Positions 21,766-33,950 of a DNA stretch of 64,000 nt are shown in pieces (within the stretch, counting starts at the first letter, position 1; every line of letters starts with the position of its first letter). Below the pieces are notes generated by a model that was not told where the DNA came from, did not search any database, and saw only the letters and a program-made list of their open reading frames with translations. The position numbers and the translations under genes were made by a program. Source of the DNA: Populus alba (taxonomy: Eukaryota > Streptophyta > Magnoliopsida > Malpighiales > Salicaceae); contig NC_133296.1 of NCBI RefSeq assembly GCF_005239225.2, positions 15,190,001 through 15,254,000 of the forward strand, written 5' to 3'.

Positions 21766-21793
21766 AAACCCTAGCACCTTCCAGCTAGGGTTT
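21766..21793 (+). promoter_or_regulatory. Inverted pair of telo-boxes in NAF1 promoter/leader
   Basis: AAACCCTA (21766-21773) and TAGGGTTT (21786-21793) face each other 12 bases apart. Telo-boxes combined with site II elements are the known signature of plant ribosome-biogenesis and ribosomal-protein genes, matching NAF1's role. Confidence 0.6.
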
Positions 21794-21951
21794 AAGAGGC
21801 AAACCTTTCTCCCAAACAACAGAAATCCCAGTTCTCACACACACGAAAAAAGGAAAACAGTATATATATAGTATCAATAGATTTGCCACTGTTTCAGTTA
21901 TGAAATTTCACTGCACCATAAAATCTTCTCTCCAAAAATCCAATCTTAAAA

Positions 21952-24944
21952 ATGGTGGGGTTTGTATCTGAAACCTCCACCATTAAAGAAGAAGAAGACG
22001 AAAGCAACCAAGTTTCAAAAGCTAGAAACTTGGAAGACCCAATTGACCCTTTTGATCAAAAGCTCACAAACTTTGCTGATTCTTTTCTTGATTTTGATTC
22101 TATAGAGGAGTTTTTTGAAGACCCAGAAAGCTTTAGTTTAGATTTTGAGAAGAGAATGGAGATGGGTGATAAAGGGCTTGTTGTTGAGGACCTGGTTGTT
22201 AATGGTTCTGATTCAGTTTTCGAAGAAAAGAAGGGAATTGTTGATGGGTCTGATCTGGGGGGTTTGGTGAAGGTGAAGGAAGAAAGAGTGGAGCTTGAAA
22301 GAGGAGGGAGTTTGGGGTGTTCTATTGAGGAGGAGATGGGAAGGGTTAGTTTGGTTGCAGGGCTGAGTTTAGTTGTGGTTGATGGGGGTGCAAAAGTTGT
22401 GGGTGATGAGGCAGAGATAGGTAATGGTGGTTTGATGAATGGGTCGGGTTCAGATATTGGTGACGGTAGTGGTGTGATTGGTAAAATAGTGAGTGATGAA
22501 GGGGAGAGCGAAAGTGAAAGCGAGTCTGAATCGGAGAGTGAAAGCAGTTCATCTTCTAGTAGCAGTGATGATGATGATGATGAACAAGAAGAGGAGAGTG
22601 ATCAGGAAGAGGAGGAGAAGAAGGGGGAAGTTAGACTGGAAGTAAATAAAGGGTTAGATGGTTTGGGTGACATGGAAGAAGGTGAGATAAGGGATGCTGA
22701 TGGAGAGGAAATTGTTGCTGGGAATGATAGTGAGGATGAGGGTGAGGAGGAGGTGGTGGAGGAGGAGGAGGAGGAGGACGATGGATGCAAGATGGTTGAG
22801 TGGAGTGATGTTGATGAGGAGGAGGATGCTGCTACGGGAGAGCCTATTAGGTCGAAGAACGAGGTTCAGGTAAATTTTTGCTGCTATTTTATGTGTGAAT
22901 CAGTTTTTTCTTATTGTACATTGTTTAATGTCCGAGGCATTGGAATTACTAGTTCTTGCTTTGTCATTGATCATGCGAGTACGATCTATGGAGTTAAATG
23001 TAGAAATGCAAGGTGTTTTTATACACATTATACACATTTTTTCTGGCAAGTAAATGTTAGGGCAATTTATTGTGTTATATGGCATAGTCTAGTGGTATTG
23101 TTTCTTCACTTTCCAGAAGATGAAGGTTTAGTAGCATAACATGAATACTGTTTGAAAACAAATTTATTGTTGTAGCTACTGGTGCTCAGCCCAATTATTA
23201 CAATTAGAGGACTGTGAAAAAAAATAATAACAATAAAAACTAAAAAGTCTTCGTTCCTTCTCTATTTGATATAGTCACTGATTTTTATGGTTCTACATTA
23301 GCAGGTTAATTGCTTTGATAATGATAATGCAATTTACTATTATGTTAGTTTAAGAATAGGAATTTTTTGACTTGGCTCCTCTGTGTGTGACTTTCTATGG
23401 ACCCAGAATAAGGCTATTCTGTTATACCCATTGATGACAAGTATGCAGAGCATGACTTCTTTGTATTCCTGAGTTAGGTTGCAGATCAAAATTTGATCCA
23501 GTAGCTCACTATTCAGGCGTTTCAATGTTTTGTTTTTATGTCATATTGCTAATCAAATAAACTTGTGCCAAATCTGCAGTTTCTCCCTCCTGTTCCTCCT
23601 GTTCATGTTTCATTGGAACTTCATCATCAGATGCTACCTGTTGGAGTTGTTTTGTCGGTAAGCCTATATGAAGCCAAGTGCAGATCATTTTTATTGAAGT
23701 ATAGATGTCTTAAATCTAACACCAATATATGTAAATCACACAGATATGTTTGCTTTCTCTGTCAATTTAAGCTCTAGGTTGACTTTAGATTGGTAAGAGC
23801 TGTATCAGTAAATCTTTTATTCTTGATTTTTCAGGCTATAGGTCCCCAGGTTATAGTTCAAGGGGTGGAAAAGCACAATCCCTTGAATGAGGGTTCTATC
23901 CTGTGGATAACTGAAAAGAGATCCCCGTTGGGGATGGTAGATGAGATTTTTGGACCTGTCAAAAACCCATACTACGTGGTGAGATACAATTCAGAAAGTG
24001 AAGTCCCTGCTGGTGTCCTTAATGGTACTTTGATATCTTTTGTTCCTGAGTTTGCCAATCATGTGCTCAATGTCAAGAATCTTCACAAGAAAGGGTATGA
24101 TGCATCTGGTGAATACGATGAAGAGATAACTAATGAGACAGAATTTTCAGATGATGAGAAAGAGGCGGAGCACAAGAGGATGTTAAAAATGTCAAAGAGG
24201 GGAGTTAGTGATGAGAAATCTGGAAAAAACAAAAACAATAGAAGGAAGGTGAAAAATAGGGGTGGCGGTTGGAAGAATAATAAACCTTTTGGGGAGCAAA
24301 TGCCAACTGGTGTAGATCAGCTACCACCCGATCAAAATTTGCGTAATGACTCTGCTGTTGGAACATCGTTGGCCCCAGTGCCTCAGACAACTGGTGTTTA
24401 TGCACCTTCAAATGGTGTATGGGCGAATATGGTACCACCTCAGCAGCCTCAGGCTTTAGCAATTCCAGGTGGGTTTCCAGCTAATAATATGCATTGGCCT
24501 GTACAGAGCCAACTTCAGCATCCCTATCAGATACCTATGGCAAATGGAATGCCATTTCAGCAACAGTTCAATCCTGGTCAGAGATTACTTCCCAATGCTT
24601 TGTTAGCAGGCGGACAACCTAATTTCTTTGCTGGACCTGCATATCCTCCACCATGGCCTGCAGCGGGAGGACACTACTTTAACCAAGCTGCATTTGGAAC
24701 AGGATTTCAGGTTCAACCTAATCCTCCAGCTATGAATGTGGTAGACCAAGGAATGATATCCACTGGACCGCCTTTAGGACAGAACTGTAGTTTCCAACCA
24801 CCAGCCATCCCTCCTGGCAACATACAAGCTCCTCAGCAATTCAATGCAGGAGCCTCTTCCAGCCATGGAAGAAAACCTTATCGTAGAGGGGGTAGAGGGG
24901 GCGGTCGTTTTTCAGGTGGGAGAGGCAGACAGCCACCAAACTGA
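21952..24944 (+). CDS. NAF1: NAF1, H/ACA snoRNP assembly factor, 3 exons
   Basis: Exons 21952-22869, 23580-23657 and 23835-24944 give 2106 nt (701 aa) with all junctions in frame. NAF1 escorts the pseudouridine synthase core (dyskerin/NOP10/NHP2) onto nascent H/ACA RNAs in the nucleus and is later replaced by GAR1. Seen here: an acidic N-terminal half with a Ser/Glu then Asp/Glu tract at about residues 186-224 and a second poly-Glu tract before the end of exon 1. The Gar1/Naf1 core domain spans exons 2-3 (about residues 308-400; landmarks LPVGVVLS, VEGV-like QGVEKHNPLNEGS, LGMVDEIFGPV, PYYVVRYNS). Then come a basic Lys/Asn linker, a Pro/Gln-rich region, and a C-terminal RGG-type tail (RRGGRGGGRFSGGRGR). 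The exon 1 frame runs on into intron 1, which a naive gene finder would misread as a 395-aa protein. Confidence 0.93.
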
Positions 24945-25600
24945 TTTTTGTCATGTTTACGTTTGCACTGTAACATGTTGAGCTGTAACTTGAAATAGGC
25001 TATGAGTGGACCTGCAGTGCACTGCAGGCTCGCCTCCTGTGTAAATTATTTTACGTTAATGGATGTCAGAGAAAATGTTTGCTACATTGCTCGTCTGGTG
25101 CTGGACTTACCTCAATTACAGTTGATGCTGCAGTATTCCCCTTCACTTTTAGTTCTTTATTATAATATAATTATAATGGTATTTAAGAATTGTTGTTTGG
25201 CTTTCGTTGAGGGGGAAGCTGGTCTGCTGGTGCAGGGGAGTGGTGATAATGGTTGCTCATGGTTAGTTCACGGTGGTTGTGAGATTCTAAGAGAACCTTG
25301 GCATCAAGTTTTGGGCTCAATATATGCATGGATCTGGATTGTATCATGTGGTCTAGGAGATTCTTTCTTCAAATCTTAATCCGTGCAAAATTTGGTGTGC
25401 TCCCCAGGTGCTCCTTGGGAGTGGTGCTTCTTGTTGTCTTCTGTGCAAGCCAGATGCCTTCTCTCTCTCTCTCTCTCTCTCTCAACATTCAGCTCCCACA
25501 TTCCTATACTTGTGCAAGCTTCTGGTATTTCATAGGCCATGGTGTGTTGGATAAAATATAAAATAGAAGTGGATAGGACATCACAGTGATGCAAACTAAA
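24945..25600 (+). other. NAF1 3' untranslated region and flank with (CT)n tract
   Basis: Transcript-like sequence follows the NAF1 stop. A (CT)12 microsatellite lies at about 25460-25483. Open frames here (25002-25379, 25298-25561) overlap in different frames and show no family features. The polyadenylation site is not determined. Confidence 0.45.
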
Positions 25601-27990
25601 CTACTGTTTTGTTTAACGTCCGGTGAGTGTGGGATCAGAACAACATACTATAATAACAATCGTATCCTTACAAATATAAAAACTATACATGTACTAGAAG
25701 TACAAGGTCCAAGGTATTTTTTTATTTATAGTTTTTATTTTTTACTCGTTATAAAAAAAAACATATTAATAACTTCTATATATTAATTTATTTGTATTAA
25801 AAACATTATTTGACCTCTAGTAAGGCAAGTCGAATAAACATATTAACATTTTTTTTTTGTATTTATTTATATAGATAGTTATAAATTTATTTAATTAAAT
25901 GCATGCATAAATTATTTTATTTATAATTAGGATTTTTATTGTAAGAAAATAGAATAACTAGTATTATTCTAATTCTTTTATTTTTCTTAAATAATATTTA
26001 TTTTAATTATTTTTTTGTTTTTAGTTATTTTCATTAAAAATATATATGAAAAAAAGTTCATACTCCAAAAGAGGGAAATATAATTTCAAATCTTAAGAGA
26101 AATTAGTGTAAATAGTATATAAAACTAGTTCATTCCGTTCTCCATCTTGGATAGGACCAAAAACTTTTTAAACGTTGAAAAAAAAGAATATTAAAATTAT
26201 GGGAAATTTTTTAGCAATGTTATTAATCCAATCAAGTTAGTCAATCTTGATTTTTTTTAATTCAACTATTTATTTAACTCAAGTTCTAAATAAAATCATG
26301 CAAGAGTTTTTTTATATATAAATTAGTTGATTTTACATATTCATATATAACCTTGAATGATTAGTAAAAATATAATTTAATTTTTAAAAGAATTTCAAGA
26401 TAATAATTAAAAAAAAATAATGACACATTAAATTAACCAAGATCACCTTGTGATTTAGTTATAAATTCTATTAGGTTTAATTTTTTTTTAAAAAAAAACT
26501 ATATTTATTTAATTATATATATAACAATTCAAAATTACAATGGTGGCTAAAAGTTTTATCAAAACATAATAATTAAAATTTTATTTATAAGAATAACATA
26601 GTTTATCGACAGGTCTCATATTTGCGATCTTAAAATTACAATTGTAGAGGCATTTTTTCATCCTTTAAGCTTTACATTTGAGACGTGTGCCTCAATGAAT
26701 TGTTCTATTTTAAAAAATAAATTTCCAACTATAATGTTTTAGCAATTATTTTTCTTTGTTTTAATTAATCTTTTTAATATGTTGATATTAAAAATAATTT
26801 TTTTAAAAAATATATTATTTTAATATATTTCTGAACGAAAAAATTTTTAAAAAATAACTGTTATTATAATACTTTCAAAATCATAAGTAGCTTAAAAAAA
26901 AAAAAAAGCATGCATTGCATACCAAAATGGTGTCATTTAGCTTCTTTATTTATTTTGTGGAATGAACCATTTAGCAATTTAAATTCTTAGGATAACATCA
27001 ACATGAAAAGATTTTACTGAAAAAAACATGTTGATGTTTTGAAAAGACAAAGTCACTATAAATCAAAGGATCAAGGAATTGTTCAAGAGCATGATTGAAC
27101 AGCACTTTCCTAAATAATTTTTTAAAAAAAAATTCTTTAAATTAATATTGTTATGATATAAAAATTAAAAATAAAAAAGTAGTCTTAAACTCGTAAATCA
27201 TAAAACAAAATGTATATAACTGCATCCAAAACCAATGACCAAAGAAGAATTATCTCGAACTGGGATTCATCGCCATGTAGAAGACCCCAAAACACGATCT
27301 CACGATTTCATTTCACTCCAGCTCAACAATATCCCTATTTCCAAACATTAACCTTGGATTGGACCATTGATATATTGACTCAACCATGCTCGATCCCGAC
27401 CAAATTTTCTTCAAACCATTTTGTGTCCATACTAAGTTTTAGTTCAACCCGTTTTATACGTTAGCCTTTTAGATAACCTAGCAAGTTGACCAAACCAAAC
27501 TCGAACGACCTGGTCATGTTCAAATGAAACCTAGTCTATTCAACTTCAAGGAATTTTAAAAAAGACAATTTGACTTGGATTGATTGACGCGCCAATCCTA
27601 AACTGGATGACCCTGAACACAGACCTGACAGCCATGCTTCCAAACATGCAAGTCAATTGTCACAAACCCTTATGTTTCAGGGGCCAGGTGAACAGGGCTT
27701 GAGCCTGTGGCTAAGCAGATGTAGGAGATGCAGGTTTTAAGCTGCCAAGAACTGATGGTGGGAAAGAAACCATCAGTTGACATGAACATGCAAAAGAAAA
27801 AAATAAATGAGATAAATTACTAAATTTCGAAGTTCTATACCAGCCAACGAGCACAATGAATGCCTAACTCAGAGACCGGAATTTCAGGTTTAACATAAGA
27901 GAATGTTACTCATAGGCTTAACTATGGGGGCAGGGGATTAAATAAAGCAATAATGCCATGAAAAGGCAACAAATAAAAGGGAGGGATATC
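25601..27990. other. AT-rich spacer between NAF1 and the ULTRAPETALA gene
   Basis: Mostly AT-rich repeat debris. A MITE-like core lies at about 26735-26880 (TGTTGATATTAAAAATAATTTTTTTAAAAAATATATTATTTTAATATATTTCTG). A less AT-rich patch occurs at 27,200-27,720, but its 84-codon open frame (27,210-27,464) is not recognisable. 27,720-28,019 is probably the 3' UTR of the minus-strand gene. Confidence 0.45.
26735..26880. mobile_element. AT-rich MITE-like element, 26.8 kb
   Basis: Shares the family core ATATTAAAAATAA...TATATTATTTTAATATATTTC and the downstream AATAACTGTTATTA with the copies at 33.8 and 46.0 kb. Ends are not resolved. Confidence 0.45.
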
Positions 27991-28019
27991 AGGACTGCTA
28001 AAGCATCACTGTTTTGAAC

Positions 28020-31000
28020 TCAAACTTTTGCATTCCTAGTGAAGTCAGTGCAAGTTTGGCAGCTGCAATCTGAGAAACGACAGATTTCACAACCAAAGCA
28101 CACACAGGAAGTGCAGCCCTTGCATGTTGGAGAACGGGTGCAACCCCTGTACACCCTCCGACTTGCCCGTTCTTCGTCATCATCACATGTTATTCTGAAA
28201 TAAATCAAAAAAGACAAGTGAAACCACAACACTAGTTAAATTTCTACTAGCAGACCGCGTGCATGTATGCTAGACCATTGAACAACTGGAAAAAGTGTAG
28301 TCAAATTTCTACAGTAAAGTTGTGCAAAAGGCGAACTTCAGTCATGCATCAAATACAAATCTGATAATTGCAAGAACCCACCAATCCATTTAAAACATCT
28401 TCCAAATATAAATAAAACTCGAGCACCGATGGAAAAATTGTAGCCCATGAAGAAACACAGGTGCTTTTGCTTCTTCAAAAGACTTAAATGAAGAAGTTTC
28501 AAATATAGATAATAAAAACAAAAGATTGAGTGGAAAAAAAATGCAAAAAACAAAAATTATAAATGTTCCAGATTCTGTAAATGGGATCTTAAATAAGAAC
28601 AGTCCTTAACGTGAAAATGTTCCAGAAAAGCATATAGAGTAGAAAGCATGTCGCTGGGATGGGATCTCAAATAAGAACTGTCCTTGACCCTTAATGTGAA
28701 AATGTTCCAGAAACGTATGAAGTAGAAAGCATGTCACTGGGTTTCTTTCAATTGCATGGCACAAAATTACATCTATAGATGCAGGCTAGCAATTAGGGAA
28801 ATAGAATTTGTTAAAAACTCCACTATATACAGAGTTTAATTTGTATCCCTTTATGACTATCACTTCAGAAATGCTTCCGTGCAGAGGTGCAAAGGTGGCA
28901 GCGAAAGGTAGGATGACACCTATGGCTATGTATCAAGATTGGTTCCATTGTCATAGTAGAGGATAAGGAACTTTTGTTAAACTTCAGAAATTAAAATAAG
29001 CATCAATCACTTGGGAATACTACTCAACTTTTAAACTAAATAAATTATCATCATATCAAGCACAATTATATATCTGATCTTTTCATTTTTTCAAAATGCT
29101 AAAAAATGGAGCTTAATTCGTGGAAAGCCTCAAGATAACTAAAGGTTTTGTTGCAAAAAGTTGATAAGTCAGATTTACTGAAACTTTGCAACTAAAATAA
29201 TCAGATGGGATATGATCTGGCAAATAAACACGCACTTCATGACAGAGCAAATAAGAAATGCTTCATGAAGACAAATCTGGGTCAAAAAAAATGTCCGGCA
29301 AAAGATAAAACACATGAATCCCCTATCCATTTTAATAAAACATGAAATCCTTCAACAACAACACATAGGTTGCTCCTTTATTTATGATTTCTCAAGCAAG
29401 GATATCTTATTTCTTTAATCCTCTAGATGTACTTTAGCTCTCTGTGATACCTCTTAATGAGAGTAGTCTATCAATAAGGATAATTTGTTTGACCGGATAC
29501 CTTGGTCTAATCGAGTGCTGTTGAATGTCTGATCGAAGGTATTTTTATCAATCATGACCTATACCTAGCTTGCATAGAGGCTTCTACTTGTGATCACGCT
29601 GTAATCATATAAGCCTGATCATATAATATAAACTTTTGTTTTCAAAGCATCAGCATTCTTCTATCACCTAAATCAAACAATATTCCATCTTCTATCATCA
29701 ATACCCATCCGAACAAATTATTCATCCTGTTAGTAAATGATGCACAAAATCACCCATTCTTCAATAGAAGAAAAGAAAAAAAAAGACAGCACAACAAATG
29801 AAGTTAAAAATGAATTAAAACAAAGATATTGATTGGATTCATGACCTCGTTTTGCTCTCTAAAGACAAGAAACTTTAGCAACAAAGAGAACAAGAATGAA
29901 TCAATGCGTGATTTACTTAAAAACTGCAAACATGTCAAAATCTCCACCATACAGGCATGAAGTGCATGAACAGAATCCAGCTTCCAATGTAAAAAGGAAA
30001 CAGATTTTAGAATCATCGTTCAAAATGACTAAAGACCTAAAACTTCATGAAGGTCAAAATAAAGCAAATCATGAACAATCAGCGATTCAAGGGGAAACTT
30101 ACTTGTCATATGGCATATCAGCACATTTCCAGTTCGCATCAGCCAAAGCATCATGGTGAATCCGACACTCCTCTTTGGACCGTAACCGAAACCTGCGTTC
30201 CTTGTTACATTTATTACAGCGAACAAACTCATCACGATGACAAACTCGTCCATTGTGTGACCTGTGGGATCCATTGCCATTTTTTGAGGCCTGGTTGTAG
30301 TATTTGAGCAGCACTGTCTTTACCAATGGAACCTTCTCCCCATTAACTATGACCCATACATTGTTCTTCCATTTTCTAGCTGTCTCTCTTCCAGAGTGCT
30401 TCTCGAATGCAGCAGGAGTCATCTTGTCTTGCATCAAGATAACCATTCAAACAATTAAAGGAAGCACTTGATATTTCCAGGAAACAAAGCAATCAAAAGA
30501 TCTGAACAAAGATTAAATTAAAGACAAAAAAAAAGATTATACTTTAATACAAATATGCTATGATCACATGCACGGAACAAACGAAAGCTTCATAAGGTCA
30601 AGTCACAGAGAAGAAGACAATGCACGGGGAACCATCAATCCATTTTAACATTTAGGGACGCCGACTGCCATTTTTTAGAATTGCTGTGAAGTTATAAAGT
30701 GACTAAGACATTAGAAAGATGTTTAACTGGATTATTGTACCAGACAATATACCACATTCTTCTGCAAGAGCCACAGGATAGCCAATGGAGCACAGACGAA
30801 CAGTTGCATAAACGTGGCCCTAAAAGTTATCAGGTAAGTCCAGCAGAAGGTGTTTGACTAATGAGAAATGGAGATAAACAGTGTGAATGCTTTCTCCGTT
30901 CAGTTAAGACCACAAGAGTTATTCTTGCGAACAAAATGCATTCCCCTTTCTACGAACCTAACTCTCTTTTAAAGGCTAGAAACTGCCCTTCCTGTAACAA

Positions 31001-32181
31001 CTTTCAGTATCAAGCCCTTGCAAGACTCCAGTATTGAACAGATGTTGAGACCTCCACCTGTACCATACCAAGTTATCAATTCTTTAATCGACTCTGAGGA
31101 GTCACAGGCACGGGTTAGACAACCCTTCCAGTTGCACCGTGACAGGAAACAAAAAAATCGGCAATGTGAAAGAAGATAGATCCTGAGTTGTCAGAAGATG
31201 TATCCTAACTTAGCACTACGTAACCAGAAGTACATGCACACAGAAGACCACATCCAACTTAAGCACTAGTGTGCATGATAGCCCTTTAGAAGTCAGCTTC
31301 CTAGTTTGACCCCAACCAGCAGCCATCCTTGTACAAAACCATAGTTCTCTTCACATAGTCAACCTTGAATTTGCACATAATCTAAAGCAATAACAGTAAA
31401 GGTAGAGAGCTGTAAGGATAGAGTGGCCAGAGAGGGTACTATAAAGTACATAGAAGAGTGCCATACACAAAGGCTTCCTCTGTCCAACAGGAAGAGCAGA
31501 ATTCTGGTATCAAAAAACCAAACCTTAGAACATCAAAGTCAACCATTGCAATCAAAACAACAAAAGCCATGCAGCTCTCATTGTAAAGAAGATCACTCAA
31601 AAGACCAGTTCTTGAATCAAAACACAAGCTGTAGTTCAATCTGAACCAGAAAAAATCAACATGGAAAAGTCTACAGACAAAACTGCATTAGCTATTTGAG
31701 CAATGGCACGCACAACTCACTCTTTCAGACAAAACAACATACACTTAGAGACTGTAATAATAACACAAAACAAAATTCAAACCATACAACTGGCAAAGGA
31801 TCTTTATCACTCTTGATTAAACAAAAGACAGTGACATCCATCAACGTCAAAACACACACACACACACACACACACAAGACCTATTCAACATGCATAAAAA
31901 TCAGACCCCGGTTCATTAAAACCCTTCATAAAAATTTTAAAAACCAAGAAAAAGACTTTTTAAGAAAAGAGACCTTCATCACAACCAGGAGTGCATTCAC
32001 ATGTGATTTCAAGTTCACCATTGATAAAAACCCTAAGCCTACCAACAGCATCACCATATCTATGGCTTGTACACCCACACATCACTTCTATGTAATCTCC
32101 ACCTCTCTTGACCCCACTCATCTCTCTCAACTCTTCTTCACTAAACAACAACACCATCTCTCTCTCAGCTCCATTAGCCAT
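28020..32181 (-). CDS. ULT1: ULTRAPETALA1-type developmental regulator, 3 exons
   Basis: Exons on the minus strand: 32181-31974, 30427-30103 and 28194-28020. They total 708 nt (235 aa) with in-frame junctions (E|D split codon, then D-K-I-T across exon 2/3). ULT proteins are plant-specific nuclear SAND-domain proteins. In Arabidopsis ULT1 acts as a trithorax-group factor that activates AGAMOUS and limits shoot and floral meristem size. Seen here: an N-terminal region with GGDYIEVMCGCTSHRYGDA, the SAND-like core with HSGRETARKWKNNVWVIVNG (about residues 79-98), a conserved CHRDEFVRCNKC segment, and a very cysteine-rich C-terminus (11 Cys in about 32 residues of exon 3) resembling a B-box-like zinc-binding region. 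Length is close to ULT1 of other plants. Both introns are long (1908 and 1546 nt). The copy is intact. ULT1 versus ULT2 assignment is by overall resemblance. Confidence 0.95.
28581..28741 (+). repeat. Diverged tandem duplication in ULTRAPETALA intron 2
   Basis: Two adjacent units, 28581-28658 and 28659-28741. Each begins ATGGGATCT.AAATAAGAAC and ends AGAAAGCATGTC.CTGGG. The second has a few extra bases (GACCCTTAAT). They differ by several substitutions, so the event is older than the SCAMP intron duplication. Confidence 0.85.
31852..31876. repeat. (CA)n microsatellite in ULTRAPETALA intron 1
   Basis: An alternating AC tract of about 25 bases lies about 100 bases inside the intron from the exon 1 donor. 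Confidence 0.9.
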
Positions 32182-32540
32182 TTTTGCTCACCCTCTCAAA
32201 AGCTCTTCCTCTCCGCTTCCTCTCAGAAAAAGGGCCAAAACCCAGATGCCAAAATGGGATCTTAAGGTTAAAACCACCGAACAAATCAAGAAAAGATAGG
32301 ATTTTGAGTCATGGGTATTGAAAGATATCAAACCCCCAGATAACCACAAGGGTTAAAAAGCCAAAAAAGACAGAAAGTCTCAAACTTTCTCAAGAATCAC
32401 GCATCTCCAAGAGATCTGATGGAGAAAACGTTGAGAGTGTCATCAGATAAATAGAGAGGAGCGGAGTTGGTGTTTTTGGTGGTTTTGGAGAGATAAATAG
32501 AGAAAGAGCGAGAGAGAAAGAGGATGAGCTGGCTAATTTG
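32182..32540 (-). promoter_or_regulatory. ULTRAPETALA 5' leader and proximal promoter
   Basis: On the gene strand, 32,530-32,460 reads as a CT-rich stretch (CTCTTTCTCTCTCGCTC...), typical of plant 5' leaders, about 300 bases before the ATG. Upstream of about 32,560 the sequence turns AT-rich. Transcription probably starts near 32,500-32,540. I cannot place a definite TATA box. Confidence 0.4.
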
Positions 32541-32934
32541 TGCGTGTTTGGTAGTGAAGTTTTGAAAAAATGTTATTTTAAAACAATTATATATCAAGAT
32601 AATATTTTTAAATTTTAAAAATCAATTATTATATCAAAATTATTAAAAAAAAAATACTAATTCAATAATATTTTAGAATAAACACTAAAATGGCATTTGA
32701 AAATATAACAACGTTATTTTTTAAGATATTTTTTCTAAAAAAACATCAAAATAATTATAAACTGTCCCTGAGAGAGAAGCAAGTGTCGTGGTGGCGTCTG
32801 TGAGAGAGAAAGGCAAGGTTGAAAAGCCCTTTTCATGTGCTAGAAAGAGTGCTATTTGCTATTTTGCTATTTGCTGTTCTTTCTTGCTGCATGACTTGAC
32901 ACGAGAGAAGAAAATAAATACTTTTGTGTGTGCC

Positions 32935-32935
32935 C

Positions 32936-33003
<68 letters not shown>
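32935..33003. repeat. (CT)12-(TA)22 compound microsatellite upstream of ULTRAPETALA
   Basis: A CT tract at about 32935-32959 runs straight into a TA tract to 33003. On the gene strand the first part is a GA repeat about 750 bases upstream of the ATG, of the kind bound by BPC GAGA-binding factors in other plants. It is likely hypervariable in length. Confidence 0.9.
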
Positions 33004-33009
<6 letters not shown>

Positions 33010-33764
33010 AGGGGGGTGTTAGAGAGAGAAATTTGGCAGGATAGAGAGATGGGGCGGGGAGATGGGGTCAGCCAGGAAGGATGGTGGGGTTTAAGGGGGG
33101 CATGGGAAGGACTGTGGGAGAAAACGAGGCTTATTTACCAGCCATTTGAGGAAGATTCGCCTTGTGTTCATGAGGATTCACTCTTTACTATGATTTTTAT
33201 TCTTTTTAATTTGGATGGCATGAGGTCTTTTAAACACCGATTCTCTGATTAATTAACATGAAAACTTTGCTCTAATTGAATCTTAAGCTAAACAGATGAT
33301 CATTAATATGATAAATACAGTATCTTTTTGGTTCATGTTAAATCTGATACCTTTGATTTTAAGATGATTTTTACATTATTTGAATAGATGGATTAAAGAA
33401 GTGGATTCTTTTAAATTTACAAAATGTAAACTCGTAGAATCAAGAAAAATGGCTACGATCTTCAGACCACAAGCCCTGCCTGTTAACTTTTACTATGGTG
33501 TACCTTCTGTTCTTATGTTAGAGTCGTGTTTTTGGTTTTCCAAGCTCTGCCTTTTTGGTGTCGTTGGCTTTGCACTGTTTCCAGGTAGGGTTTTTTTTTT
33601 GCTGTTTTACTTGGGAGGTTTTGTGATTCGTGTCAAGAAATCTGTGACTGAGAGTAAATGGGTTGGAGAAGGTGACGAAGGTGTTGACCTGCCCTACAAG
33701 GGTAAATGGAAAGAGTTCAAGGTGTGATCGATGATTTTCATGGATTTATTTATCTATTTGTTTT

Positions 33765-33950
33765 TGTATTTTATAAATATACTTTTTTTATAAAAAATTA
33801 TTTTAAATTAATATTTTTTATGTTTTTATATCATTTTAATATATTAATATTAAAAATAATTTTTAAAAATTAAAAAATATTATTTTAATATATTTCTAAA
33901 AAAACACTTTAAAAAATAATTATTACTACACTTTTAAACATTTTTTTTTT
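33765..33950. mobile_element. AT-rich MITE-like element, 33.8 kb
   Basis: Contains the family core (ATATTAATATTAAAAATAATTTTTAAAAATTAAAAAATATT) followed by AAAACACTTTAAAAAATAATTATTA and an end near TTTTAAACA. Boundaries are approximate. Confidence 0.45.

Noticed and set aside
22346..22790. Minus-strand Ser/His-rich open frames opposite NAF1
   Set aside because: They mirror the acidic repeat codons of NAF1 exon 1 on the other strand and have no independent support.
21952..23139. 395-codon open frame covering NAF1 exon 1 and beyond
   Set aside because: The coding part stops at the donor at 22869; the remaining 90 codons are intron 1 read-through with no NAF1 features.
25002..25561. Open frames after the NAF1 stop
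   Set aside because: They overlap in two frames, include the (CT)n tract and lie in the probable 3' UTR.
31696..32265. 189-codon plus-strand open frame opposite ULTRAPETALA exon 1
   Set aside because: It is the antisense shadow of exon 1 plus a (CA)n tract that creates a Thr-His repeat; composition is low-complexity.
33380..33727. 115-codon plus-strand open frame with a hydrophobic middle
   Set aside because: No recognisable family, no clear promoter, long Phe/Leu stretch from T-rich DNA; possibly an old gene fragment but not supportable.
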